From a virus: a stretch of 44,645 nucleotides of DNA. Of this stretch, positions 15,077-23,906 are shown in pieces. Location: positions 1-44,645 of the IMG/VR virus record IMGVR_UViG_3300049003_000015. One strand, written 5' to 3'. How positions within the stretch are numbered: position 1 is the first letter of the stretch; every line of letters begins with the position of its first letter. Under the pieces are notes generated by a model. The model searched no databases, was not told the origin of the DNA, and saw only the letters and a program-made list of their open reading frames with translations. The position numbers and the translations under genes are program-made.

Positions 15077-15562
15077 ATGCCCGCAACCGCCATCCCCCAG
15101 TCGCAGCGCTTCTTCCAGCCCGGCGTTGTCGGCATCCTGTTCCTGCCGGCCATCGCCGCCACGACCGGCATCCCCACCACGTCCGAGGTGACCGCCGGCA
15201 CGGACCTGACCCGTGAGGTCGACGACTGGTCTGGCTGGACCGTCTCGACGGCGTTCCTCGAGACGAAGGACGCCTCCACAGTCATCCGCCCGCAACTCGC
15301 CGGGGCGGTCACCTTCGAGGGTTCCTCGCTGACCTTCAACGGCTCGAAGAACGGCACCGACGCCCGGACGATCTTCACCCGCGGCCAGTCCGGGTTCATC
15401 ATCATCGGTGACGCCGGTGTGGCGACCGGCAAGAAGGCCGACGTCTACCCGGTGACCGTGGGCGCGGTCGCAAAGCTGCGCAACCTGGACTCGACGAACT
15501 TCAAGGTGCGGGTCGACTTCGGCATCACGAACGTGCCGTTCGAAGACATCACGATGCCGTGA
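15077..15562 (+). CDS. Major tail protein (161 aa)
   Basis: ATG after CCGGAGGAA. A beta-rich product (VVGILFLPAIA; SEVTAGTDLTREVDDWSGW; VTFEGSSLTFNGSK; ADVYPVTVGAVAKL) of the usual size for a siphovirus tube protein, directly before the G/GT chaperones and the tape measure, which fixes its identity. It polymerises into the tail tube. Confidence 0.87.
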   Translation: MPATAIPQSQRFFQPGVVGILFLPAIAATTGIPTTSEVTAGTDLTREVDDWSGWTVSTAFLETKDASTVIRPQLAGAVTFEGSSLTFNGSKNGTDARTIFTRGQSGFIIIGDAGVATGKKADVYPVTVGAVAKLRNLDSTNFKVRVDFGITNVPFEDITMP

Positions 15563-16050
15563 CCTCGCTCCGGGAACGCATCGAGGCGAAGGCGCGTCGC
15601 ACGGTTTCGCTGCCGATCCTGGTCGACGAGACCGAGACGGCGACGGCTGCCGTCACAGAGACCCTGCGGCAGCTGCAGAACCACCAGCGCACCGCCCCCG
15701 ACGAGCCGGACGAGGCTTTCCGGGCGGAGGAGCAGCGCCTGCGGGATGCCGTGCAGGACGCGGTGAAGGCTCAGCAGGATCTTGTCGTTCATGTCAAGCT
15801 CCGCGCGCTGCCGGCGGACGAGTGGGAAGCCGTGTTCGGCGCGGTAGAGCTCGACGAGAACGGCGAAGCGGACCTCGACGAATGTCGGGCTGCGGTACTG
15901 GCCGCTTGTTGTGTGGATGAGGATCTGCGCGACGAGCAGTGGTGGGAGCAGCGGCTGTCCACCTGGACCAAGGGCGAGAAGATCGCGGCCGACTTCATCC
16001 TGCTCGACCTGAACCTCGGAGCGCCCGCCCGGTCTCCGGGAAAAGGCTGA
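15559..16050 (+). CDS. Tail assembly chaperone G (163 aa)
   Basis: GTG at 15559 in a GTGA overlap with the tail tube gene. Helical and acidic (LRERIEAKARRTVSLPILVD; EEQRLRDAVQDAVKAQQDL; EWEAVFGAVELDENGE; EDLRDEQWWEQRLSTW). It ends just after a GGGAAAA slippery site at 16038-16044. It coats the tape measure during tail assembly. Confidence 0.88.
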   Translation: MTSLRERIEAKARRTVSLPILVDETETATAAVTETLRQLQNHQRTAPDEPDEAFRAEEQRLRDAVQDAVKAQQDLVVHVKLRALPADEWEAVFGAVELDENGEADLDECRAAVLAACCVDEDLRDEQWWEQRLSTWTKGEKIAADFILLDLNLGAPARSPGKG

Positions 16051-16388
16051 GGCGCGACCAGCTTTACGCCGATCGGATGGCGTACTGCGGGCCGCGCGGC
16101 ATCGAACTGGCCGCTTTCCTTCGCTGGTCGGAGGCGTCCCAGCGCGCCGCCCTCGACTGGATGAAGTTCGAAGGCCAGCGCTGCAAGAACTGCGGCACCC
16201 ACCCCGACGAATGGGCCGAGGACCAGTTCGCCTACCACGCCCACCTGACGCAGTGCAAAGGCTGCCAGCGGCAGCAGGGCCTCTCGGAAGCGAGCAGGTC
16301 GGGCACAGAGCGCGGCGTGTTCGCCGTCATGGCGCACGGTCCAGCGGCTGTGTGCCCGCAGTGCCGACCGGACGACGATGACGACTGA
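15559..16388 (+). CDS. Tail assembly chaperone GT by -1 frameshift (276 aa)
   Basis: Slippage of one base back at GGGAAAA (16038-16044; zero frame reads G GGA AAA) moves ribosomes into the frame that stays open to TGA at 16386-16388. The added 114 residues hold a conserved helical start (LRRDQLYADRMAYCG), a zinc-like cluster (CKNCGTH..H..CKGC) and a CPQC near the end. Coordinates cover both frames. This matches the universal G/GT arrangement of long-tailed phages. Confidence 0.85.
16038..16044 (+). other. Programmed -1 frameshift site GGGAAAA
   Basis: A canonical X-XXY-YYZ heptamer (G GGA AAA) sits two codons before the G stop codon (TGA at 16048), and the -1 frame continues for 114 codons. 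Confidence 0.88.
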
Positions 16389-16402
16389 GAGGGGTTCGCT
16401 GG

Positions 16403-19210
16403 ATGGCGCTCTCCCGCGACGTCGTCATCCGTCTCCTGGGGGACGCCAGTAGCGCCGTAGCCGCCACGAAGGCCGCCGCAGATGCCGCCGAGGTGTCCGT
16501 GGCCGCCTACCGGAAGGCGGAGCGGGAGCAGCAGCGCCAGCAGGCCGCGGAGAAGGCTGCGCTGGAAACCCGCCGTCAGGCCATTCAGGAGGCCAGTCAG
16601 AGCGCCGTGATCCTGGGCGGGGCGATGCTGGCCGCATTCGGGATCGCCGCGAAGGCCGCGATGGACTTCGACAAGTCCATGTCGGCGGTGGGTGCGGCGA
16701 CGATGGCGAACGCCGAGCAGATGGGCCAGCTTCGGCAGGCCGCGCTCGATGCTGGCGCCGCCACCATGTTCTCGGCGACGGAAGCCGCAGACGCAGAGAC
16801 CGAGCTCGCCAAGGCAGGCCTGAACACGGCCGACATTCTCGGCGGGGCGCTCAAGGGTGCACTTGACCTCGCTGCGGCCGGTCAGCTCGACGTCGCCAGC
16901 GCGGCCGGGATCGCGGCGACGACGCTCAAGCAGTTCCAGTTGTCCGGCAGTCAGACGTCCCATGTCGCGGACCTGCTGGCCGCTGGTGCGGGTAAGGCGC
17001 TGGGCTCGGTGCAGGATCTGTCCGAGGGCCTGAAGTACGTGGGACCGGTCGCGCACGGCATGGGCGTCTCTATCGAGGAGACCACTGGCGCGCTGGCCCT
17101 GTTCGCATCGAAGGGCATCCTCGGCGAGCAGGCGGGCACGTCGCTGCGCGGCGTCATCTCTTCACTGTCGTCCCCGTCGATGGAGGCGCAGAAGGAGCTC
17201 GACAAGCTCGGCATCTCCGTCTTCGACGCACAGGGCAAGTTCAAGGGCTTGGGCGGTGTCGCGGGCGAACTCCGGGGCGCGATGTCGGGGCTGACCCAGG
17301 AGGAGCGTTCCGAGGCCCTGGGCCGCATCTTCGGCAATGCCCAGCTGACGGCGGCGCAGGTGCTGTATGACGCGGGCTCCGAGGGCGTCAAGAAGTGGAC
17401 CGATGCGGTCAACGACTCCGGATACGCACAGGAGCAGGCCGCGCGGCTCACGGACAACCTGGCCGGCGACATCGAGCGCCTAGGCGGGTCGATCTCCACG
17501 GTGCTGATCGACGGCGGGTCGAAGGCCACCGGCGTGCTTCGGTTCTTGGTGCAGGCCGCGACGGATGGCGTTAACTCGATCGGCACCCTGCCGGGACCGT
17601 TGCAGGCGGTCGGCATGGGCCTGCTCGGCGTGGTCGGTGGGGGCACGCTGCTGCTGGGCGCGCTGGGCACGATCATCCCGCGGATTCAGGAGGCCCGGGC
17701 GGCGCTTGAGGCTCTCGGCCCGGCCGGGGTGAAGGCCAACGGCGCGTTGGGGATGGTCGGCAAGGCTGGCGGTGGGGCCGCACTGGCGCTGGTGGGCATC
17801 ACGTTGCTGTCGGACGCCTTCGATGCGATGCACCCGCCGACGGAGATCGTGACTGCGGACGCCACCGAGTTGACGCACAGGCTCGAGGAGCTCGGCGGCT
17901 CGTCGGCGACACTGTCAAAGGCGCTCCGTGAGACCGGCTTGGACGAGCTGATCGATCAGTTGAGCATGACCGAGAACCACACCTACGACACCATCACGGG
18001 CTTGGGTGACCTCGGCAAGGCCGCGGGCATGACCAACCTGTCCTTCGGGATCATGGAGGACGCGGCGCAGCACGCCAATGATGGCTTCAAGCAGGCGCAG
18101 CAGTCCATCAAGGACACCGATTCGGCGCTGGCTGGAATGGTCAACGGCGGCAGCGCGGAGGCTGCGGCCAAGGCGACGATGCGGCTTTACGACGCCTGGA
18201 CGAAGGCTGGTGGCACCGCGCAGGAGTTCAAGGAGAAGTTCCCCGACACAGTCGCCGCGATGGAGGCGTACTCGGCCACCAGTCAGACGGTGGTCAGTGA
18301 CACGGGTGAGATCACGACTGGTCTGGGTGAGGCGGCGTCGGCGGCCGACATTCTGAAGACCGCTCTCGACACTCTGAACGGCGCGCAGATCAATCAGGTC
18401 GCCGCGAACATTGCGTGGACGCAGACGCTCGCCGACCTCAAGATCGCGGCGGCCGACGGGTCCAAGAGCCTGGATCTGAACACGAAGGCTGGCGCGGACA
18501 ATGCGGCGCAGTTCGTGGACGCCGCTAAGAAGGCCAGCGATTTCTCGCAGGCGGTCGCCGACACGAAGGGGCTTGAGGCCGGCCGCGCGGCTCTCGGTGG
18601 TTTCCGCGACGCCCTCGTCGAGCAGGCCGTCAAGGCGGGGTTCTCTCGCGATTCGGTCATCGGGCTGATCGACACGATCCTTCAGGTTCCGAAGGACACC
18701 CCGACTGCGGTCACTCTGCATGACCAGGCGACGCCCGGCATCGAGGCCGTGAATGCGTGGCTGGATCGGGTCAACGGGAAGACCGCAACCACCACGGTGA
18801 CCAACAACGTGATCACCGTGTTCAAGCAGCTCGGGCAGCCCTACAAGGAGACCGGATCAGGCGGCAACCCGATCGGCCTGCCGCCTGTTCGTGCAGCCGG
18901 TGGCCCAGTGTGGCCCGGTCAGCCGTTCCTCGTCGGCGAGAAGGGTCCAGAGCTCGTGCAGTTCGGCGCCTCTGGATTCGTCACTCCCCACGACATGACG
19001 AAGCGAGCCATCGCCGCGGGGTCTGGCATTCCCGTGGGTTCCGGTGGGGCGTCTAGCACCGTAGGCCCAGCCATCGACTACGACCGACTCGCCGCTGCCG
19101 TGTCGGCTGGATCTCGGGGTGGCGTGAGCATCGGAACCATCGTCACGCAGAAGAACGAAACCGGCTATGAGCTCGCGCAGACCCTCGCGTTTGATGGGCG
19201 CACCCGATGA
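16403..19210 (+). CDS. Tape measure protein (935 aa)
   Basis: The longest gene, after the G/GT pair. The N-terminal 75 residues are Ala/Lys/Glu coiled coil. A TP901-type tape-measure core follows (FSATEAADAETELAKAGLNTA; VASAAGIAATTLKQFQLSG; GEQAGTSLRGVISSLSSPS). Hydrophobic segments occur at about 66-84, 388-415 and 450-470, expected for a protein that inserts in the host membrane during DNA entry. With about 1.5 angstrom per residue the tail would be roughly 140 nm. Confidence 0.93.
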   Translation: MALSRDVVIRLLGDASSAVAATKAAADAAEVSVAAYRKAEREQQRQQAAEKAALETRRQAIQEASQSAVILGGAMLAAFGIAAKAAMDFDKSMSAVGAATMANAEQMGQLRQAALDAGAATMFSATEAADAETELAKAGLNTADILGGALKGALDLAAAGQLDVASAAGIAATTLKQFQLSGSQTSHVADLLAAGAGKALGSVQDLSEGLKYVGPVAHGMGVSIEETTGALALFASKGILGEQAGTSLRGVISSLSSPSMEAQKELDKLGISVFDAQGKFKGLGGVAGELRGAMSGLTQEERSEALGRIFGNAQLTAAQVLYDAGSEGVKKWTDAVNDSGYAQEQAARLTDNLAGDIERLGGSISTVLIDGGSKATGVLRFLVQAATDGVNSIGTLPGPLQAVGMGLLGVVGGGTLLLGALGTIIPRIQEARAALEALGPAGVKANGALGMVGKAGGGAALALVGITLLSDAFDAMHPPTEIVTADATELTHRLEELGGSSATLSKALRETGLDELIDQLSMTENHTYDTITGLGDLGKAAGMTNLSFGIMEDAAQHANDGFKQAQQSIKDTDSALAGMVNGGSAEAAAKATMRLYDAWTKAGGTAQEFKEKFPDTVAAMEAYSATSQTVVSDTGEITTGLGEAASAADILKTALDTLNGAQINQVAANIAWTQTLADLKIAAADGSKSLDLNTKAGADNAAQFVDAAKKASDFSQAVADTKGLEAGRAALGGFRDALVEQAVKAGFSRDSVIGLIDTILQVPKDTPTAVTLHDQATPGIEAVNAWLDRVNGKTATTTVTNNVITVFKQLGQPYKETGSGGNPIGLPPVRAAGGPVWPGQPFLVGEKGPELVQFGASGFVTPHDMTKRAIAAGSGIPVGSGGASSTVGPAIDYDRLAAAVSAGSRGGVSIGTIVTQKNETGYELAQTLAFDGRTR

Positions 19211-20049
19211 GCGACACCGCGGTCACGTGGGGCGGCATCACTGTCGGCGGTGGCGGCGACTACCACGTGGAGGAGATCACCGGCTGGGACGACCTGCCCG
19301 ACATCACCTCCTACGACCAGGCGCGCAGCCGCGGGCACGGTGACCACACAGGTAGCCAGTTCGCGCGGGCCCGCATCGTCACTGTGTCCGGCAGCATCGC
19401 CTCCCCGTCGGCTCGTAACGCGCTGGCGCGGACGTTGATCGGGGCGTCCACGGTCGAGACGGATCTGCTCGAGGATCTGACCATCGAGACGTTCGGTCAG
19501 GCGCTGACCGCGAGCGCCCGGCTGATTCGCCGGTCGCTGCCGGTGGGCGACAACTACGCGGCCGGCTCGGTGCCCTTCGCCCTCCAGTGGAAGTGCCCGG
19601 ACCCCCTGCGTTACGCGGCGCCGCAGCCGCCGATCTCGACGGGTCTGCCCACGTCGGCAGGCGGCCTGGCGTATCCGCTGGTGTACGGGCTGACCTATGG
19701 CGCTGCTGGCACCCCCGGTCAGGTGACGTTGACCAACACGGGTACGGCTGCGGCGCCGTTCGTGGCGATGGTGACCGGCTCCCTGCCCAGCGGCTTCGAG
19801 GTGTCCTCGGGTGGTCAGCGCATCCGGTACGAGACGGTCGTGTCGGCCGGGGAGACGCTGACGATCGACACGGGCGAGGGTACGGTGCTGGCGCAGGGGA
19901 CGGCGGATCGTCGGGCGAATCTGACGGTGGCTGACTGGATTCAGGTCCCGCCGCTGTCGACGATCACGCTGCAATTCACCTCACTGGGTGGAACCTTCGA
20001 CCCGGCGGCGACGCTGACTGTTCCGGCGTTCCGGTCCGCGTCGTGGTGA
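19207..20049 (+). CDS. Distal tail protein (Dit-like) (280 aa)
   Basis: ATG overlaps the tape measure stop. The N-terminal half (TWGGITVGGGGDYHVEEITGW; GDHTGSQFARARIVTVSGSI; ARTLIGASTV; LQWKCPDPLRYAA) fits the Dit/phage tail family, and the C-terminal half is a galectin-like beta domain (VYGLTYGAAGTPGQVTLTNTGT; FEVSSGGQRIRYETVVSAGE). Dit forms the hub between tail tube and tip. Confidence 0.85.
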   Translation: MSDTAVTWGGITVGGGGDYHVEEITGWDDLPDITSYDQARSRGHGDHTGSQFARARIVTVSGSIASPSARNALARTLIGASTVETDLLEDLTIETFGQALTASARLIRRSLPVGDNYAAGSVPFALQWKCPDPLRYAAPQPPISTGLPTSAGGLAYPLVYGLTYGAAGTPGQVTLTNTGTAAAPFVAMVTGSLPSGFEVSSGGQRIRYETVVSAGETLTIDTGEGTVLAQGTADRRANLTVADWIQVPPLSTITLQFTSLGGTFDPAATLTVPAFRSASW

Positions 20050-20053
20050 CGGA

Positions 20054-20233
20054 CTAGAGAGCGCTTCGGCAACGTCCGGGGCGCCATAAATCGTTGCCGT
20101 GCGCCTGTGAGAGTGCGCAATGCGGGCAGGTCGGAGGCGGCAGCGGGCCGCGCGGTAATGCCGCCGCGATTGTCCGACGCACGTCGTCGGGCAATGCCCG
20201 CATCACGTCGTCATGCGTCACGAGACCGTCCAT
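20054..20233 (-). CDS. Leftward small protein with CPHC motif (59 aa)
   Basis: Minus strand from ATG at 20233, with a TTG two codons earlier as an alternative. An acidic helical first half (HDDVMRALPDDVRRTIAAAL), then LPPPTCPHCALSQAHGNDLW and a basic end. Cys-x-x-Cys plus His suggests a zinc site. It lies between Dit and the next tail gene, opposite to both, four bases from the Dit stop. Function unknown. Confidence 0.65.
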   Translation of the reverse strand: MDGLVTHDDVMRALPDDVRRTIAAALPRGPLPPPTCPHCALSQAHGNDLWRPGRCRSAL

Positions 20234-20278
20234 GACCAAAGCATCCCACCCCGCCCGACGAGATGAGGTGCTTTTCGA

Positions 20279-21400
20279 GTGGTGACCACGTCCCTGCTGA
20301 TCGGGGAGACTCGCACGGGCCGGATCACCGACACCCTGACCGGGGATGAGTTGCCGACCGGGCTGCGCTGGTCTGCGGTCCTCAACAACTCGGGGTCGAT
20401 CGACTCGGTCACCATTCCGTCCTCGGTGGTGACCAAGTACGACCTGCGTCAGAAGACCTTCGGCGAACGCTGCTTCCTGGCAGTGGAGGTGGACGGCCGG
20501 ATTAAGCAGGCCGGGCCGATCAAGTCGCGGTCATGGGACTGGGAGAAGGGCGAGCTCACCCTGGGGGCGGCCGGCATCTGGTCGCTGATGGACAAGCGGG
20601 TCATCTACGACGACGCCGACTTTCCGAGCGGCCTGCGCACGTTCTCCGGGGTGTCCCTGGGCGGGCTGGCGGTGTCGCTGGTGTCGCACATGCTCAACGC
20701 GGTCCCACCCTTCACGAACCTGCCGATCGTGCTGCCGGCGATCGAGACGGGTGACCACACGGAGTCGTTCGCTCGGTGGGAGTTGTCCCGTTACGGGGAG
20801 CAGATGCGGCAGATCACGCAGCGCGCCACCGATGCCCCGGACATCCGCTTCGAACCCCGCCGCACCGCCGCGGACTCGCGCTACCTCGAGTGGGTCATGG
20901 AGGTCGGCACGGAGGTCGCGCCGAGCCTGAGCCAGGGGGGCCCGGACTGGGTGTTCGACGCCTCCGCCCCGAAGTCGTCGGTGCGCGGAATCTCCACCGA
21001 CGAGGACGCCTCTGGCATGGCGACGGCCACGTGGGTGACGGGCACCGGGATGGAGGCGGACATGAAGCTGGCGCGCGGCTTCGACGACGGCACGCTGCTG
21101 AACAACGGGTGGCCGTTCATGGAGGTCGACGAGTCGCACTCCACCGTGGACGACAACGCGATCCTGACCGGCTACGCCGAGGCCCTAGCGGTGCGGGCCG
21201 CCCGACCTATCGAGGTGTTCAAGGTGCAGGTGTCGGCGTCGGCTGCGAACGAGGTGCTGCCCGGTGACTACTGCCAGGTGATCACCAAGGGCGACCCGTG
21301 GCTGGGCGACATGGACCGGCTCATGCGGGTCCGGCAGGTGTCCGGCGATCTGTCCGACGTCGTGACACTGGAGATGTTCCCGCTGGCTGGCCTGCTGTGA
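20279..21400 (+). CDS. Minor tail protein, tail-hub/Tal-like (373 aa)
   Basis: GTG at 20279 with GAGG ten bases before; a second GTG follows at once. Beta-rich N-terminal part (TRTGRITDTLTGDELPTGLRW), a central helical/strand region with RYGEQMRQITQRATDAPDIRFE and a C-terminal part (VFKVQVSASAANEVLPGDYC). This is the usual actinophage hub protein after Dit, resembling the gp27-like tail hub. Confidence 0.8.
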   Translation: MVTTSLLIGETRTGRITDTLTGDELPTGLRWSAVLNNSGSIDSVTIPSSVVTKYDLRQKTFGERCFLAVEVDGRIKQAGPIKSRSWDWEKGELTLGAAGIWSLMDKRVIYDDADFPSGLRTFSGVSLGGLAVSLVSHMLNAVPPFTNLPIVLPAIETGDHTESFARWELSRYGEQMRQITQRATDAPDIRFEPRRTAADSRYLEWVMEVGTEVAPSLSQGGPDWVFDASAPKSSVRGISTDEDASGMATATWVTGTGMEADMKLARGFDDGTLLNNGWPFMEVDESHSTVDDNAILTGYAEALAVRAARPIEVFKVQVSASAANEVLPGDYCQVITKGDPWLGDMDRLMRVRQVSGDLSDVVTLEMFPLAGLL

Positions 21401-22140
21401 CGCAGGAGGCCGGCACCCCGGCAGGGTTCTGGGACCGCGTCGAGCAGATCGCCAAGAAGGTCGTCAACGACTACGTCCGCGCCGGCCTGCTGAACAGCGC
21501 CTCAATCTCCAGTGGTGGCCTGACTATCAAGGGCGGTTTCCTGCGCTTCCTGTTTCCTGCCTCCCTGGGCAGCGGCCTGGCCGCCTTCTTCGGGGACATC
21601 AAGAACGAGGCCGACGGCAGCTACCTCGGCACGGGGCTTCTGATTCAGGACCAGAACGGGCGTGACATCGCACAGCTCCGCACCGACGACGCCACCGGGA
21701 CGACGGTGATCATGCTCAACGACGCCCAGGGCAACAACGTCATCTCGACGTTCAACGCGCCGATGGGCCTCAGCCGGCCGCTCCTGCAGGGTGGCTTTGT
21801 GCCGACCCGGTTCGCCGACTTTACGGTGGCCACCACCTCGGCGACGTTCGAGACGCTTTTCCGAGGCACCCTGTACAAGCAGAACCCAGCCATGTTCGTG
21901 CGGACGGCCGCGTCGATGGACACCTCCGGGACCACCGGGGAGCTACGCGTTCTCGTCAACGGAAACCAGCTCGGGTCCGTCGCCACGGTCGGGTTCACTG
22001 TGGGCACCTTCGACTTCGGCACAGCAGTCATTGCCGGTGCACACATGGACTTCCTCAACGTGGAGATCCAGGGTCGGCGCACCGGCGCCACCGGTGCCCT
22101 CCGGGTCGCCCCCGGCACGTGGATAGGGGGCAGTCTCTAG
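21397..22140 (+). CDS. Minor tail protein (247 aa)
   Basis: GTG in a GTGA overlap. An N-terminal helix (FWDRVEQIAKKVVNDYVRAG) is followed by Gly-rich beta repeats (SISSGGLTIKGGFLRFL; SYLGTGLLIQDQNGRDIAQL), then a beta-sandwich C-terminus. This pattern is typical of tail-tip trimers. Its TAG lies in a CTAG shared with the leftward gene at 22137. Confidence 0.75.
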   Translation: MTQEAGTPAGFWDRVEQIAKKVVNDYVRAGLLNSASISSGGLTIKGGFLRFLFPASLGSGLAAFFGDIKNEADGSYLGTGLLIQDQNGRDIAQLRTDDATGTTVIMLNDAQGNNVISTFNAPMGLSRPLLQGGFVPTRFADFTVATTSATFETLFRGTLYKQNPAMFVRTAASMDTSGTTGELRVLVNGNQLGSVATVGFTVGTFDFGTAVIAGAHMDFLNVEIQGRRTGATGALRVAPGTWIGGSL

Positions 22141-22592
22141 CCGTTCACGATCGAGAGGTCGGGAGCGCCCGGGCCGGCTGGTGGTGCGGCGGGCGGCGGG
22201 GCGACAGGCGGCTCCCCGGGATTCACCCGGGGCGGTGCAGGCGTGTACTGGCCGTCCTCGCCTGTAGTGCCGATCGACTCGGGGTCGACGACTGCCGGCT
22301 GGGGTGCCTGCGGTTCGGGTGTGGTCACGGCCCCAACGGTAGCGGCCGACACCTGCGGCGCGGGCGGCTCGACTGCAAGCGGCGGGGTCTCCGCAGGCAC
22401 CTCGACCGATGCGATGGCCGGCGCGTCGGTGGTCGTCGCTGCGGGCGTGTCCGATGGGGCCACGTACACGGACTCGTCGGACGTGGGGTGCACGTCGCCG
22501 CCGATCGCTCCGGACGCAAACGCGCCACCGACGCCGAGCGCCAGAACTCCCGCGACGCCTGCGCCGACGACCGGCAGCGACAACTTCCTCAC
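22137..22592 (-). CDS. Leftward secreted Pro/Ala/Thr-rich protein (151 aa)
   Basis: Minus strand from GTG at 22592, with a strong AAGGAGA ribosome site upstream. Residues 1-27 are a signal peptide or N-terminal anchor (MRKLSLPVVGAGVAGVLALG), with no lipobox cysteine. The remainder is low-complexity Pro/Ala/Thr/Val (PPLAVEPPAPQVSAATVGAV) that should be extended and outside the cell. It is one of five leftward inserts. A TTGACG lies upstream on its strand, but no convincing -10 partner was found. A surface role in the lysogen is an inference. Confidence 0.78.
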   Translation of the reverse strand: MRKLSLPVVGAGVAGVLALGVGGAFASGAIGGDVHPTSDESVYVAPSDTPAATTTDAPAIASVEVPAETPPLAVEPPAPQVSAATVGAVTTPEPQAPQPAVVDPESIGTTGEDGQYTPAPPRVNPGEPPVAPPPAAPPAGPGAPDLSIVNG

Positions 22593-22677
22593 GACTTCTC
22601 CTTCAGTAGCGGACTGCTCACCGTAGCGGCGGCCGTCAAGTTTCGGAACTACCTACTTCACAGAGGAGCGCCGCCGC

Positions 22678-22845
22678 ATGGCAGATACAGCAGACGGGCC
22701 GGGCTGGGATCTCGCCTACTACGGCGAGCAGCTACCAGAGGTCCAGGCCCGGTCCGCTGCCCAGGGCCTCCGATTCCGGCAGGTCATCACCCCCGACGGA
22801 TTCGAGCAATGGGTCAAGTGGGCCAATGATGAGGACGCCGCCTGA
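22678..22845 (+). CDS. Small protein before tail-fibre gene (55 aa)
   Basis: ATG after AGAGGAG. An acidic, Trp/Tyr-containing product (GPGWDLAYYGEQLPEVQARS; FEQWVKWANDEDAA) whose stop overlaps the next gene's ATG at 22845. No family recognised; tail-associated by position. Confidence 0.68.
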   Translation: MADTADGPGWDLAYYGEQLPEVQARSAAQGLRFRQVITPDGFEQWVKWANDEDAA

Positions 22846-23906
22846 TGGCGAATGCTCTCGGCACACCCGGCGGCGTCGTCTCCGACGAGAACCACCGGCT
22901 CGCCATCGCCGCCATGATCGCGGCCGGGACCACCATCCTGGATGCGCGACTCGGTGTCCTCGTGGGCCCCGGCACGACCGCCCTGGTCACCGGCACGTCT
23001 GCGACCGGCACCATGACTGTGGGCATCGCCGCGCACACCGTCGTGTCCTCCCGCTCCACCGGAGACGGCGCGTACCTAGGTCCGACGCTGGAAGCGGCGA
23101 CGACGGTCAACATCGCGGCCGCGCCCGGCTCCAACTCGCGCATCGACGTCGTGTACGCCAAGCAGAACGACACGGGCAGCACCGTCAGCCCCGACACGGG
23201 CACCACTCAGCCGCTGTACGGAGTGGTCACGGGCACCGCATTGGTGTCCCCCACGAAGCCTCCGATCCCCGTGGGCGCGGTGGAACTCGCAACCGTCCAG
23301 GTCGCGGTCGGCGCCACGTCCACCAACGGCGCCGGGGTGACGATCACCAACACGATTCCGCAGACCGTGGCGCGCGGCGGCATCCATCCCGTCCGCTCCA
23401 CCGACGCCACAGCCGGCGCCTACGTCGACCAGTACCGCGGGCACCCGACGCGCGGCCTCGAGCGATGGGACGGCACCCAGTGGACGACGGCGAACCCGTT
23501 TACCTGGACGGACCTGCTGCGCTCCACGTCGTACAACTACACGCCCCCCACCGGCTCGTCCTACGTCGACCTATCTTCGGGGAACTTCACCGTCAGCAAC
23601 TTGCCGCCGGGCCGTGAGATCGAGTTCGAGTGGAAGGCGCCGCTCATCGCCGCGTCCACGAACGCGACACTGGTCCTGCGGATGCTGATCGCCGGCACAC
23701 AGGCGGACACGAACGTCTTCTCAACCAGCACCGCGCCGATGTTCGGTCCCGGCCGGCTGACCGGTTCCGCGGTGATCCCGTCGGGCGGGTCAGTGCTAGT
23801 GCAGGTGCAGGGCTTCAACGGCGTGGGTGCCACGGCCACGCCGATCCAGGCGGGTACCGCGTTCGCCGCCTCAGGCGCCGTCGTCCTCCGCTACCGGGTC
23901 CGGTGA
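22845..23906 (+). CDS. Minor tail / tail-fibre protein (353 aa)
   Basis: ATG at 22845 in an overlap. It has an N-terminal region typical of actinophage receptor-binding proteins (NALGTPGGVVSDENHRLAIA; MTVGIAAHTVVSSRSTGDGA; SNSRIDVVYAKQNDTG), a central RYWDGTQW-like segment (GLERWDGTQWTTANPF) and a beta-rich C-terminal head (LPPGREIEFEWKAPLIAAST) likely to bind host glycans. Confidence 0.8.
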   Translation: MANALGTPGGVVSDENHRLAIAAMIAAGTTILDARLGVLVGPGTTALVTGTSATGTMTVGIAAHTVVSSRSTGDGAYLGPTLEAATTVNIAAAPGSNSRIDVVYAKQNDTGSTVSPDTGTTQPLYGVVTGTALVSPTKPPIPVGAVELATVQVAVGATSTNGAGVTITNTIPQTVARGGIHPVRSTDATAGAYVDQYRGHPTRGLERWDGTQWTTANPFTWTDLLRSTSYNYTPPTGSSYVDLSSGNFTVSNLPPGREIEFEWKAPLIAASTNATLVLRMLIAGTQADTNVFSTSTAPMFGPGRLTGSAVIPSGGSVLVQVQGFNGVGATATPIQAGTAFAASGAVVLRYRVR

